From contig CAILBQ010000590.1 of assembly GCA_903832475.1 (NCBI GenBank), positions 1 to 9,119 of the forward strand: a stretch of DNA of 9,119 nt, given 5' to 3'. Below are positions 1-6,005 of this stretch, piece after piece (the stretch's first letter is position 1; each line of letters begins with the position of its first letter). The notes beneath the pieces are model-generated. The model searched no databases and was not told the origin of the DNA. It saw nothing but the letters and a program-made list of their open reading frames with translations. The DNA is from an uncultured Acidobacteriota bacterium. GTDB lineage: Bacteria; Acidobacteriota; Terriglobia; Terriglobales; Acidobacteriaceae. Both the position numbers and the translations under genes were made by a program.

Positions 1-9
1 GCTGGCCAT
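1..9 (-). CDS. Start of a further flagellar gene, probably fliE (cut by window edge)
   Basis: On the minus strand an ATG at 9-7 followed by GCC AGC (Met-Ala-Ser) begins 76 bases after the flgC stop. A GAGG Shine-Dalgarno-like stretch lies five bases before it (positions 15-18). Only three codons are inside the window, so the protein cannot be identified from its own sequence. In many bacteria fliE (the MS ring-rod junction protein) directly follows flgB-flgC, and this is the only reason for the name. The start itself could be wrong. Confidence 0.35.
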
Positions 10-85
10 TGTGTCCTCACTTTCCAGAACCCGAATCCATTGACACCGCCACCCACTCCGGCATCGCTGCACTGCTGGAACAACT

Positions 86-598
86 TCACTTGGCTATTTC
101 GAGTGAAGAAGCAATCATTGACTTTTCCGCCTGCACGGCAGAACTGTTCAGTCCGTAGGCACGCGTGGCTCCCATCAGATCCACCATTTCGGTGAGTGGA
201 TTGATGTCCGGGTAAGCGACATATCCCTCTGCATCCGCGTCCGGATGCCCAGGATCGAAGCGTTTCAGTGCAGGCGCCGTATCCGTCACCACACCTGACA
301 CCCGCACACCGCTCGAAACCGTTTCTGTCCCGTTCATCGCGGTTGTCGGCGAAGCCACCCATGGGTTGGCTGAAGTGGCCGGCAACAATGGCAGCAGCGG
401 AAGATGTCGCAAGAGCTGGCCCTGAAAATTTCCATCCCCGTCCGCCGCCGCGAACACTACATGCTGGCGCTGGTACGGGGTGCCTGCGGCCGTGCGCGTG
501 GTTTCGGCGTTGGCCATATTGGCCGCCACCACTTCAGCCCGCATGCGTTCCGCCTGCATCGCCGATCCCGACTGGTCGATCATGCCAAATAGGTTCAC
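86..598 (-). CDS. flgC: Flagellar basal-body rod protein FlgC
   Basis: FlgC is a proximal rod subunit of the flagellar basal body. It is exported by the flagellar type III apparatus and assembled in the periplasm between the MS ring and the distal rod. The 170-residue product has the family N-terminal helix (about residues 1-35, ending VAANMANAETT) and the diagnostic C-terminal half: GHPDADAEGYVAYPDINPL near 117-136, then a heptad-type helix to the end. Most FlgC proteins are about 130-150 residues; the extra length is in the middle (about 60-100), which includes a Leu/Pro-rich stretch, LRHLPLLPLLP. The start is a GTG with an AAAGGA stretch about nine bases upstream. It lies 41 bp after flgB on the same strand, and both are probably on one transcript. 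The family call is firm from both conserved ends. Confidence 0.95.
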   Translation of the reverse strand: MNLFGMIDQSGSAMQAERMRAEVVAANMANAETTRTAAGTPYQRQHVVFAAADGDGNFQGQLLRHLPLLPLLPATSANPWVASPTTAMNGTETVSSGVRVSGVVTDTAPALKRFDPGHPDADAEGYVAYPDINPLTEMVDLMGATRAYGLNSSAVQAEKSMIASSLEIAK

Positions 599-639
599 TG
601 CCTGCCATCCTTTCTGTCGTCTTGTGCCGATCTCTTTTC

Positions 640-1002
640 TTATTTCGCGTCGGCATGAATGGCATCGAAGATGCGCGTATACTCGCGCCTGAGCAAAGCC
701 ACTCCCGTCTTGAATTTCAGCTGAGCTTCGGCCAGATTCAGGCCTTCTCGGTCCATCGAAACGTTGTTCCCATCGGGTCGAACAATCAAACCGTCCTCAA
801 GAGAGAATCGCGGAGCCAGGTCAGGACCCCTCATGCCCTCTTCCGCAATGGCTTGCCGCATCTCGACATCGAAATTGAAGCCCAACGCCTTGTAGCCCGG
901 CGTATCGATATTGGCCATGTTGGCCGAAGTGATCTGGATCTGACGAGTATTCAGGTCTAAATACCTGGCAATTTCGTTGCTGATTCTGGTTGCGATTTCC
1001 AT
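640..1002 (-). CDS. flgB: Flagellar basal-body rod protein FlgB
   Basis: FlgB is the most membrane-proximal rod subunit, joining FliE and the other rod proteins in the periplasmic flagellar drive shaft. The 120-residue protein has the rod N-terminal signature ITSANMANIDTPGYKA (about 29-44), a short central domain, and the FlgB-typical DGNNVSMDRE motif followed by a C-terminal helix that packs with the N-terminal one. I chose the ATG at 1002 because GGAGG lies nine bases upstream (1012-1016) and family members start at this point. A TTG seven codons further upstream (1023) is in frame but less likely. flgB precedes flgC and is the first gene after a strong sigma-54 promoter match at 1055-1071, so the rod operon is probably RpoN-dependent. 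Confidence 0.95.
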   Translation of the reverse strand: MEIATRISNEIARYLDLNTRQIQITSANMANIDTPGYKALGFNFDVEMRQAIAEEGMRGPDLAPRFSLEDGLIVRPDGNNVSMDREGLNLAEAQLKFKTGVALLRREYTRIFDAIHADAK

Positions 1003-1054
1003 CCTTGCTGGCCTCCGATCCAACCCTCGCCTGTCACCGCTATTTCAATGGCAA

Positions 1055-1071
1055 TTGCAATTGAACGGCCA
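1055..1071 (-). promoter_or_regulatory. Predicted sigma-54 (-24/-12) promoter of the flgBC operon
   Basis: On the minus strand the sequence reads TGGCCGTTCAATTGCAA. The GG of the -24 element and the GC of the -12 element are separated by exactly ten bases, the invariant RpoN spacing. TGGC and TTGCA match the consensus TGGCACG-N4-TTGCW; the three bases after TGGC do not. Transcription would start near 1045, giving a leader of roughly 45 nt before the flgB ATG at 1002. The gene immediately upstream encodes a sigma-54 activator, which strongly supports the match. Confidence 0.7.
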
Positions 1072-1139
1072 GGAATATCGGCCGTACGAAAAGGAACTTT
1101 AATGCATCTGCTAGGAACTCGACCGGTGCTTAAGACGTT

Positions 1140-2522
1140 TCAGTTCGGTGGCAAAAGGCCAAAATCAACCTCCTGCTCGCCGATCACCGGTTCGTCGCCG
1201 GCAAGGATTGCTGCCCGCTCCAGCACGTGTTCCAATTCCCGCACATTGCCCGGCCAGTCATGATTCCTGAGCCTGTCCAGCGCCTTCGCGTCCAGCCGCT
1301 TCACCGGAGCAGTGCGGCCCATTCGTTCCAGGAAGTGTTCAATCAAAACCGGTAAATCTTCGAGATGCTCGGACAAGGCTGGTGTACGGATCAAAAACAC
1401 CGCCAGACGGTAGTACAGGTCGGAGCGGAAGGCACCCTTTTGGGCATGTTCGGCCAGGCGCTGATGAGTTGCGGCCAGGATGCGGACGTCCACTTTGACC
1501 GTGTCGTTATCGCCGATGCGCTGCAGTTCGCCGCTCTCCACGAAACGCAATAATTTGGACTGCAAGGCCAACGGCATCTCCCCGATCTCATCCAGGAAAA
1601 GAGTGCCTCCATCCGCGGATTCGATGCGTCCGATCCTGCCTTGCACTGCGCCTGTAAATGCCCCCCGCGTGTGTCCAAAAAGCTCCGCTTCCAGAAGCGC
1701 CTCTGGAATCGCTGCGCAATTAATGGCGACAAAAGCCTTCTTCGAACGGCTGGAAAGCCGATGCAGAGCCTCGGCCACCAGTTCTTTCCCTGAGCCGGTT
1801 GGACCTTCGATCAGGACCGGAGTGAGTCGCGCCGCTACCAGTCGAATGCGCCGACTCACCTCAAGCATGGGTCCACTGAATCCGATCAGTTCAGGAATTC
1901 TGTCCACTGGAGAGACTCGTCTCTCCGTGATCTGCGCTCTCCGCTGCTCTTCCCCCGCTGGAACAGCGGACACCGTGCCCGCGGCTGATCTTGCATCTTC
2001 TTTCTCGGATGTCTCGCCGTTCGCCTTCTGCTGGACAACGTCGAGAGGAGAGAGCCCTGTTGGAGCATCAGGAACCATTTCGACCAGTCTGGATGCCTGC
2101 CAGGCAACCGTGTCTGATTCCTGGCTGTGGCGAAGCGCATACAGAAGTTCCTGATGATACGGACTGCGCGGGCTGTCTTTCACTGCGCTCCCGTCGGTGA
2201 ACATCAAGGCTACCGTCGGTTTCTCGCGATGAAAGTCTGCAAGGAACTCGGAAATATCCAGATCGGGAAGCCAGGGGTCCACCAGGAGCACTTCAAGCTG
2301 CTTGGCCTTTTCGCTTTCCGCCCAGGCATCCGCGCCGCCGCGCGCCTCTATTACCTGCCAACGGAGACCGGTCAGCGACCTGCTCAAGCGCTCCCGATGG
2401 CCCGCATCAGAACAGGTGATCAGCACGACACGCAAAGGTTTGCGGGGCAAATTCAGGTGTGCGCCGGGAAGGGTCGGGGACGGGAGAGACGGGGTGGGGA
2501 GTGAGGTGGGCAGGGCAGGCAC
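1140..2522 (-). CDS. Sigma-54-dependent activator with pseudo-receiver, lacking a DNA-binding domain
   Basis: This is a bacterial enhancer-binding-type AAA+ ATPase that remodels RpoN holoenzyme to open -24/-12 promoters. In the 460 residues I see a Pro/Ser/Thr-rich leader (1-28), a receiver-like domain (about 30-150), a low-complexity linker (about 150-208) and an AAA+ core (about 212-445). The core has Walker A GPTGSGKE (240-247), the sigma-54 contact loop GAFTGA (287-292), Walker B LFLDE (308-312), the arginine-finger region FRSDLYYRL and sensor II WPGNVREL (423-430). The receiver keeps an Asp at 82 and a Thr at 109, but the usual acidic pair is replaced by Cys-Ser and no conserved Lys is visible. 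The protein stops about 30 residues after sensor II, so the Fis-type helix-turn-helix is absent. The GTG start has AAGGAG eight bases upstream. Its position before flgBC suggests a flagellar regulator, FlrC/FlgR-like by inference. Confidence 0.92.
   Translation of the reverse strand: MPALPTSLPTPSLPSPTLPGAHLNLPRKPLRVVLITCSDAGHRERLSRSLTGLRWQVIEARGGADAWAESEKAKQLEVLLVDPWLPDLDISEFLADFHREKPTVALMFTDGSAVKDSPRSPYHQELLYALRHSQESDTVAWQASRLVEMVPDAPTGLSPLDVVQQKANGETSEKEDARSAAGTVSAVPAGEEQRRAQITERRVSPVDRIPELIGFSGPMLEVSRRIRLVAARLTPVLIEGPTGSGKELVAEALHRLSSRSKKAFVAINCAAIPEALLEAELFGHTRGAFTGAVQGRIGRIESADGGTLFLDEIGEMPLALQSKLLRFVESGELQRIGDNDTVKVDVRILAATHQRLAEHAQKGAFRSDLYYRLAVFLIRTPALSEHLEDLPVLIEHFLERMGRTAPVKRLDAKALDRLRNHDWPGNVRELEHVLERAAILAGDEPVIGEQEVDFGLLPPN
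2466..2515 (+). repeat. Run of eight G-tracts, potential G-quadruplex
   Basis: Eight tracts of three or four G lie in 50 bases of the plus strand (2466-2468, 2471-2473, 2476-2479, 2482-2484, 2491-2494, 2496-2499, 2508-2510, 2513-2515), with spacers of mostly one to six bases. This fits the G3+N1-7 pattern more than once. It lies on the template strand of the first codons of the sigma-54 activator, where it encodes the Pro-rich leader. It may simply be a by-product of CCC/TCC/ACC codons. Confidence 0.6.
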
Positions 2523-2530
2523 GATGACAA

Positions 2531-2536
2531 CTCCTT
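2531..2536 (-). promoter_or_regulatory. Ribosome binding site deciding the GTG start of the sigma-54 activator
   Basis: AAGGAG on the minus strand lies eight bases before the GTG at 2522. This supports the non-ATG start and shows that the Pro-rich leader is probably translated. No convincing promoter or terminator is visible in the 115 bp between this gene and the response regulator upstream of it. Confidence 0.75.
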
Positions 2537-2637
2537 CTCAGATGGCTCTGATCAGTCCTGTTCGTTGCATGAAGGATGAGGCAAGCCGCTGGACTTCTGA
2601 GCTGCCGTTCCGGTTGGTCGAAACCGTGAGATTTCAG

Positions 2638-3405
2638 TCACGGTCGCACAGGAATAGCTTGTGAACTACGCTGAGCGTCGCGATCGGCAATAACCGCTGC
2701 GCTGCTGACCGTTGCGGGAAGGGGCAACGCCAGTTCAGCTTCCGACGGCACAACGTAGCCTTGGCCGCGCACTGTCCGCAGCAGGAATCCCGGAGGGGCG
2801 TCCTTCAGCTTGCGTCGCAGGTAGTTCACGTAGACGTCCACAATGTTGGTGGTCAGTGCCGGTTCCATGTTCCACACTGCATCCAGCAACTCCACCCTTG
2901 AGACACATTGCCCTCGGCGCAGCATGAGATGTTCCATCAAAGCAAATTCTTTGTTGGTCAAGGCCACCAGTTCGCCGTTGCGCCTCGCCGTCCGGTCCAG
3001 GCGGTCCAACTCCAGGTCGGCCGCCCGCAGCAGCAACTTCGCTTCCCGCTTACGCCTTAGCAACGCCCGGCACCGAGCCCGCAGTTCATGCAAACTGAAC
3101 GGCTTCAGGAGAAAATCGTCCGCTCCCAGGTCCAGACAGCGAATTCTTGTCTCCATCTCCTGTCGACCGGTCAACACCAGAATGGGCGATTGCGAATCCG
3201 CCACCCGCATCTGACTCAAGACCTGTTCTCCGTCCATGATGGGAAGGCCCAGATCAAGGATGGTGAGATCCGGAAATTCATCTCGATAAGCGGCCAAAGC
3301 GGCGCTTCCCGACCCTTCCCAACGAACGCGATGCCCATCGGCTTCCAACCCCCGCTGCAGAAACATCGCCAAAGACTGGTCATCCTCGGCAACCAAGAGT
3401 CTCAT
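2638..3405 (-). CDS. OmpR/PhoB-family response regulator (orphan)
   Basis: This is a two-component response regulator: phosphorylation of the receiver should control DNA binding by a winged helix. The receiver spans about residues 1-118, with the acidic pair Asp8-Asp9, phospho-acceptor Asp51 (in LTILDLGLPIMDG), Thr79 and Lys101 (LLKPF), so it looks fully functional. The winged-helix domain (about 127-219) carries the family pattern LTNKEFALMEHL, DVYVNYLRRKL and RTVRGQGYVV. A tail of about 35 residues follows the wing, longer than usual for the family. I chose the ATG at 3405 because AGGGAGAG lies just upstream (3409-3416) and MRLLVAEDD begins exactly at the first receiver strand; an in-frame extension to 3489 adds no domain. 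No histidine kinase gene is in the window, so signal and target are unknown. It lies 115 bp upstream of the sigma-54 activator on the same strand. Confidence 0.92.
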   Translation of the reverse strand: MRLLVAEDDQSLAMFLQRGLEADGHRVRWEGSGSAALAAYRDEFPDLTILDLGLPIMDGEQVLSQMRVADSQSPILVLTGRQEMETRIRCLDLGADDFLLKPFSLHELRARCRALLRRKREAKLLLRAADLELDRLDRTARRNGELVALTNKEFALMEHLMLRRGQCVSRVELLDAVWNMEPALTTNIVDVYVNYLRRKLKDAPPGFLLRTVRGQGYVVPSEAELALPLPATVSSAAVIADRDAQRSSQAIPVRP

Positions 3406-3623
3406 GGTCTCTCCCTGGCGCCGCTGGTCCAATTGCGGAAAATCGAGGCGCCACTCCTCTACCTTCCCCCGGCTGACTGCGCTTCTCAAGTGCGACAGAA
3501 CAAATCCCCGTGAGCAATTTCCAAGAATGGGAGGACGACCATTGGATTCCCGGAATGACTAAACTGCCGCCCTGCGAATTTTCGTGTCCGCTGCACCCAC
3601 ACCGGCACAGCGGAGAAGAGGTA

Positions 3624-3648
3624 GCGAAAATAGTGATAGCTATTTCGC
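3624..3648. promoter_or_regulatory. Inverted repeat, candidate LexA operator
   Basis: The arms GCGAAAATAG (3624-3633) and CTATTTCGC (3640-3648) are complementary apart from one extra A, around a 6-bp centre. The dyad ends 11 bases before the lexA -10 box and covers the expected -35 position, the usual place for an autoregulatory operator. It does not resemble the E. coli CTGT-N8-ACAG, the Bacillus CGAAC-N4-GTTCG or the alphaproteobacterial GTTC-N7-GTTC boxes. Assignment to LexA is inferred from position only. Confidence 0.5.
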
Positions 3649-3659
3649 TTTTCATTCGC

Positions 3660-3665
3660 TAAAAT
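3660..3665 (+). promoter_or_regulatory. lexA -10 box, leaderless arrangement
   Basis: TAAAAT matches TATAAT at five of six positions and lies at -12 to -7 relative to the lexA ATG at 3672. Transcription starting seven bases after the box would therefore begin on the A of the start codon. No Shine-Dalgarno sequence precedes the ATG (the bases between are GCGCGC), which agrees with a leaderless mRNA. The -35 position, with a 17-bp spacer, is TAGCTA, a weak match lying inside the inverted repeat. Confidence 0.6.
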
Positions 3666-3671
3666 GCGCGC

Positions 3672-4277
3672 ATGGCTGTCACACGCAGGCAAAAAGAAGT
3701 TCTCGACTTCCTCGAGTCATTCGTGACCCGCAATGGCTATTCGCCGTCCTTCGAAGAAATCGCTCGCGGACTTGACCTCAAGTCCCTTGCGACCGTCCAC
3801 AAACACATCACAAACCTTGAAAAGAAAGGCCTGCTCGACCGCGTCCACAACCGCAGCCGTTCGATCGACGTCCTGCCATCCGGGACACGTCCCCGGACCA
3901 GCGAACGCCTGCCGCTGATGGGCCGCATCGCCGCCGGACTGCCGGTCGAGGCTGCGGAAAATGCGGAGAGCATTTCATTGCACGATGTCGTTGGAAACAA
4001 GGACGTGTTTGCCCTCGAAGTGCGCGGCGACTCCATGCGCGATGAACACATCATCAGCGGCGACTATGTGCTGGTAGAAAGCACCCGAACCGCACGGCAA
4101 GGCGAAATCGTGGTCGCACTCGTGCGCGGCTCTGAAACCACACTGAAGCGGTTCTATCTCGAAGGTAGCCAGGTCCGGCTGCAACCTGCCAACTTCGAAA
4201 TGGAGCCGATCTTTGTTCCGGCCGCCCAGGTCGCCATCCAGGGCCGGGTACTCGGCGTTCTCCGTCGTTATCGCTGA
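3672..4277 (+). CDS. lexA: LexA SOS repressor
   Basis: LexA is the repressor of the SOS DNA-damage regulon and cleaves itself when RecA filaments form on single-stranded DNA. The 201-residue protein has the N-terminal winged helix (1-65; RRQKEVLDFLESF, then the recognition region around LATVHKHITNLEKKGLL) and a C-terminal S24-type peptidase domain. The scissile Ala88-Gly89 bond is in PLMGRIAAGLP; the catalytic Ser121 is in RGDSM and the Lys159 general base in TTLKRF. Length and spacing are close to E. coli LexA (202 residues), so it should be cleavable. The ATG at 3672 gives the standard family N-terminus. No ribosome binding site is present, and the -10 box placement suggests leaderless expression. 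It is divergent from the response regulator and convergent with trxA. Confidence 0.97.
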   Translation: MAVTRRQKEVLDFLESFVTRNGYSPSFEEIARGLDLKSLATVHKHITNLEKKGLLDRVHNRSRSIDVLPSGTRPRTSERLPLMGRIAAGLPVEAAENAESISLHDVVGNKDVFALEVRGDSMRDEHIISGDYVLVESTRTARQGEIVVALVRGSETTLKRFYLEGSQVRLQPANFEMEPIFVPAAQVAIQGRVLGVLRRYR

Positions 4278-4323
4278 CGCGCCGGCCGTGATGTGACCTG
4301 CCGTATCCAGGTTCGTCCTCGCC

Positions 4324-4360
4324 AAAAACAACACGGCCCGCTCATCAGAGCGGGCCATGT
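4324..4360 (-). terminator. Intrinsic terminator of trxA
   Basis: A perfect 9-bp stem, GGCCCGCTC/GAGCGGGCC (4335-4343 with 4348-4356), closes an ATCA loop. Three further pairs extend it beyond one mismatch. Read on the minus strand it is followed by GTGTTGTTTTT, a good U-tract, 22 bases after the trxA stop. On the plus strand only a poor T-run follows, so it may also stop lexA transcripts, but less efficiently. Confidence 0.85.
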
Positions 4361-4381
4361 TCGTTGCGTATGAAGTGGTGG

Positions 4382-4735
4382 CTAAACCAGGGTCGACGCT
4401 GCAGTGGACAGGATACGATTCACTTTCTCTTCCACCACCTCGCGGGGCACGTAGCCAACGATCTGATCAGCCACCTTGCCGCCCTTGAAGAACAAAAGGG
4501 CTGGAATCCCCCGTATACCGTACCGGGAAGGAGTGCCGCTGTTTTGATCTACATTCACCTTGACCACCTTCAGCTTGCCGGCATAAGTCGTCGCTAGATC
4601 ATCGACGATGGGTGCGATCGCTTTGCAGGGTCCACACCAGACTGCCCAAAAATCCACCAGCACAGGCTCCGCTGACTGCAGCACATCTTTGTCGAATGTT
4701 GCATCGGTTACTTCCAAAACGCCAATTCCCGCCAT
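4382..4735 (-). CDS. trxA: Thioredoxin
   Basis: This is a cytoplasmic dithiol-disulfide oxidoreductase that reduces protein disulfides using electrons from thioredoxin reductase. The 117 residues cover a single thioredoxin fold with active site WCGPC (33-37) in LVDFWAVWCGPCKAI, the cis-proline at 78 in GIRGIPAL, and the LFFKGGK strand-turn. This is close to the 105-110 residues of typical TrxA, with a short extra C-terminal tail; there is no signal peptide. The ATG at 4735 is preceded by GAGGAGAG a few bases upstream. It is transcribed alone towards lexA and ends at the terminator just downstream. The promoter should be in 4736-4886, but no convincing box is evident. Confidence 0.97.
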   Translation of the reverse strand: MAGIGVLEVTDATFDKDVLQSAEPVLVDFWAVWCGPCKAIAPIVDDLATTYAGKLKVVKVNVDQNSGTPSRYGIRGIPALLFFKGGKVADQIVGYVPREVVEEKVNRILSTAASTLV

Positions 4736-5060
4736 GACTCTCCTCGTGTTGCTGACTTTTCCAGTCTAAACGCAACAGCCGCCTTATGAGATGCAATTGC
4801 AGACAAGAAGTCGCACCGGAACCCGATTCAGAAATCCCCACTCGCTGCCCGCAAGTTGAGTTTGGCTCGCCCCGATCGCAAAACAAAGCGCCCGGGTTCC
4901 TTATAGGAACCTCGGGCGCTAGAGCAGCCCTCCCCCAGAACTGCCCACACCGTGAATCTAGGTTTTCCTGACTGGAAATGCAAGAAATCTTAGGTAATTA
5001 AAAAAAGTATGACCAACGTGGTACAGCAACAAAAGCACTCCGCTCCGGCCCCGAAAAGGA
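4736..5060. other. Intergenic region between trxA and thrB
   Basis: These 325 bp contain no supported gene. The trxA ribosome binding site is next to position 4736, and the thrCB terminator is at 4876-4920. Between 4921 and 5060 I see an A/T-rich patch near 4980-5010 but no recognisable promoter, small RNA or ORF with a credible start. Confidence 0.6.
4876..4920 (-). terminator. Intrinsic terminator of the thrC-thrB operon
   Basis: A 14-bp stem with one bulged base (4887-4900 with 4906-4920) closes a TTATA loop. On the minus strand it is followed by TTTGTTTTG, a U-tract. It lies about 140 bases downstream of the thrB stop and is oriented to end minus-strand transcription before trxA. The plus-strand side has no T-run. 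Confidence 0.85.
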
Positions 5061-6002
5061 CTATCCCAAACCCTGACTGGGTATCCCGAATGCCGTTTCG
5101 TCCTTCCCCGCCCCGGCCCCTCGCTGCTCGAACCCGACCACCCTCACTTCAAAATTGCATCCCTCGGTCAAGGCATCCCGCACAGCCTCTTCCGCGGCTT
5201 CTACCTCGGACGCGTCGACGATCAGTAATACCGAAGGTCCCGCTCCACTCAAAGCCACACCCAGAATGCCTCGGCGACCCGCCAGAGGAAGCAACTGTGG
5301 CAGCAAAGGGCAAATCTCCGCCCGATAAGGCTGGTGAATCCGATCCGCCATGGCCGGCCTCAGCAAATCTCCGCGACCGCCGGCAAACGCCAAACCCAGC
5401 AACGCCGCCGCCTGGATATTTGCCACAACATCCTGCCGTGAATAATGAGCCGGCAGTACCGCCCGGGCGCGGCTGGTCGCTAGTGGATCCGCCGGCAGCA
5501 CAATCATCGCCTTCCACGTCAGCGGAGGCTCAACGCGCGCAGCGTGCACACGCGGACCCTCGCAGGCCGCTACAGCCAGCCCACCCAGCCAGCAGGCCGC
5601 CGCATTGTCCGGATGCCCCTCCAGTGCGCTCGCTTCTTCAAGAATCTGCTGAGAACTCCACCCCAGGTCTCCAAAATGGTTAGCCAGCGCAATCGCTGCC
5701 AACCGCCCTGCCGCCGAAGATCCACAACCCATCCCCAGCGGAATCTCGTTGTGCATCGTCAACGCCAGCGGCACAATCGCGCGCCCTTCGCGCTCGAGCA
5801 AACCGCGGTAAGTTTCCAGAATGAGATTCTGCTCAAGCTTTCCGCACTGCTCCGCATCCCGCCCGGTCGCGTCAATGCGAAACTCCGAAGCCCCCTCGGC
5901 TTCCACAGTCAAATGCAGCGCAACGGCCACGGCGGCACAGTCGAAGGCCGACCCCAGGTTGGCTGAAGTCGCAGGGAATTGCATGCGAAACCTTGCCGCC
6001 AC
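5061..6002 (-). CDS. thrB: Homoserine kinase
   Basis: ThrB phosphorylates L-homoserine with ATP to O-phosphohomoserine, the substrate of threonine synthase, in the cytoplasm. The 313-residue protein shows the three GHMP-kinase motifs in order: PATSANLGSAFD near the N-terminus (10-21), the phosphate-binding loop IPLGMGCGSSAAG (87-99) followed by EGHPDNAA (128-135), and the C-terminal LSGAGPSVLL (251-260). The start is GTG at 6002, with AGGTGG nine bases upstream and only 3 bp after the thrC stop, which suggests translational coupling. An ATG at 5984 is possible, but would leave only three residues before the first conserved Pro. The last 20 or so residues are a Gly/Ala-rich tail beyond the fold. 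The name is firm because of its pairing with thrC; by motifs alone another GHMP kinase would be conceivable. Confidence 0.93.
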   Translation of the reverse strand: MAARFRMQFPATSANLGSAFDCAAVAVALHLTVEAEGASEFRIDATGRDAEQCGKLEQNLILETYRGLLEREGRAIVPLALTMHNEIPLGMGCGSSAAGRLAAIALANHFGDLGWSSQQILEEASALEGHPDNAAACWLGGLAVAACEGPRVHAARVEPPLTWKAMIVLPADPLATSRARAVLPAHYSRQDVVANIQAAALLGLAFAGGRGDLLRPAMADRIHQPYRAEICPLLPQLLPLAGRRGILGVALSGAGPSVLLIVDASEVEAAEEAVRDALTEGCNFEVRVVGFEQRGAGAGKDETAFGIPSQGLG

Positions 6003-6005
6003 GAG

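Larger units (their letters stand above)
3406..3671. other. Divergent intergenic region between response regulator and lexA
   Basis: These 266 bp separate two divergently transcribed regulators. No gene is supported here. There are three inverted repeats: ATTCC-C-GGAAT at 3546-3556, TCCGCTG/CAGCGGA arms of 7 bp at 3587-3614, and the long dyad at 3624-3648 next to the lexA promoter. I could not find a convincing -35/-10 or -24/-12 promoter for the response regulator on the minus strand. Confidence 0.6.

Noticed and set aside
268..960. Plus-strand ORF of 230 codons over flgC and flgB
   Set aside because: The product is low-complexity with no family pattern, and lies antisense to two well-supported flagellar genes.
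1051..1062. CAATTG-CAATTG palindromic repeat
   Set aside because: It is short and largely accounted for by the sigma-54 -12 element; it is not independent evidence of an operator.
1480..2154. Plus-strand ORF of 224 codons opposite the sigma-54 activator
   Set aside because: The Ser/Arg/Pro-rich product has no recognisable motif, and the AAA+ gene on the minus strand explains the region.
2537..2555. Small hairpin (TCAGA/TCTGA) ahead of the sigma-54 activator
   Set aside because: The stem is only 5 bp with no U-tract; it is too weak to call a terminator or riboregulator.
3406..3489. 28-residue N-terminal extension of the response regulator
   Set aside because: It adds residues before the first receiver strand with no conserved pattern, while the ATG at 3405 has a good AGGGAGAG ribosome binding site.
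5009..5683. Plus-strand ORF of 224 codons opposite thrB
   Set aside because: It is a Pro/Arg-rich shadow of GC-rich codons; thrB on the other strand has all GHMP-kinase motifs.
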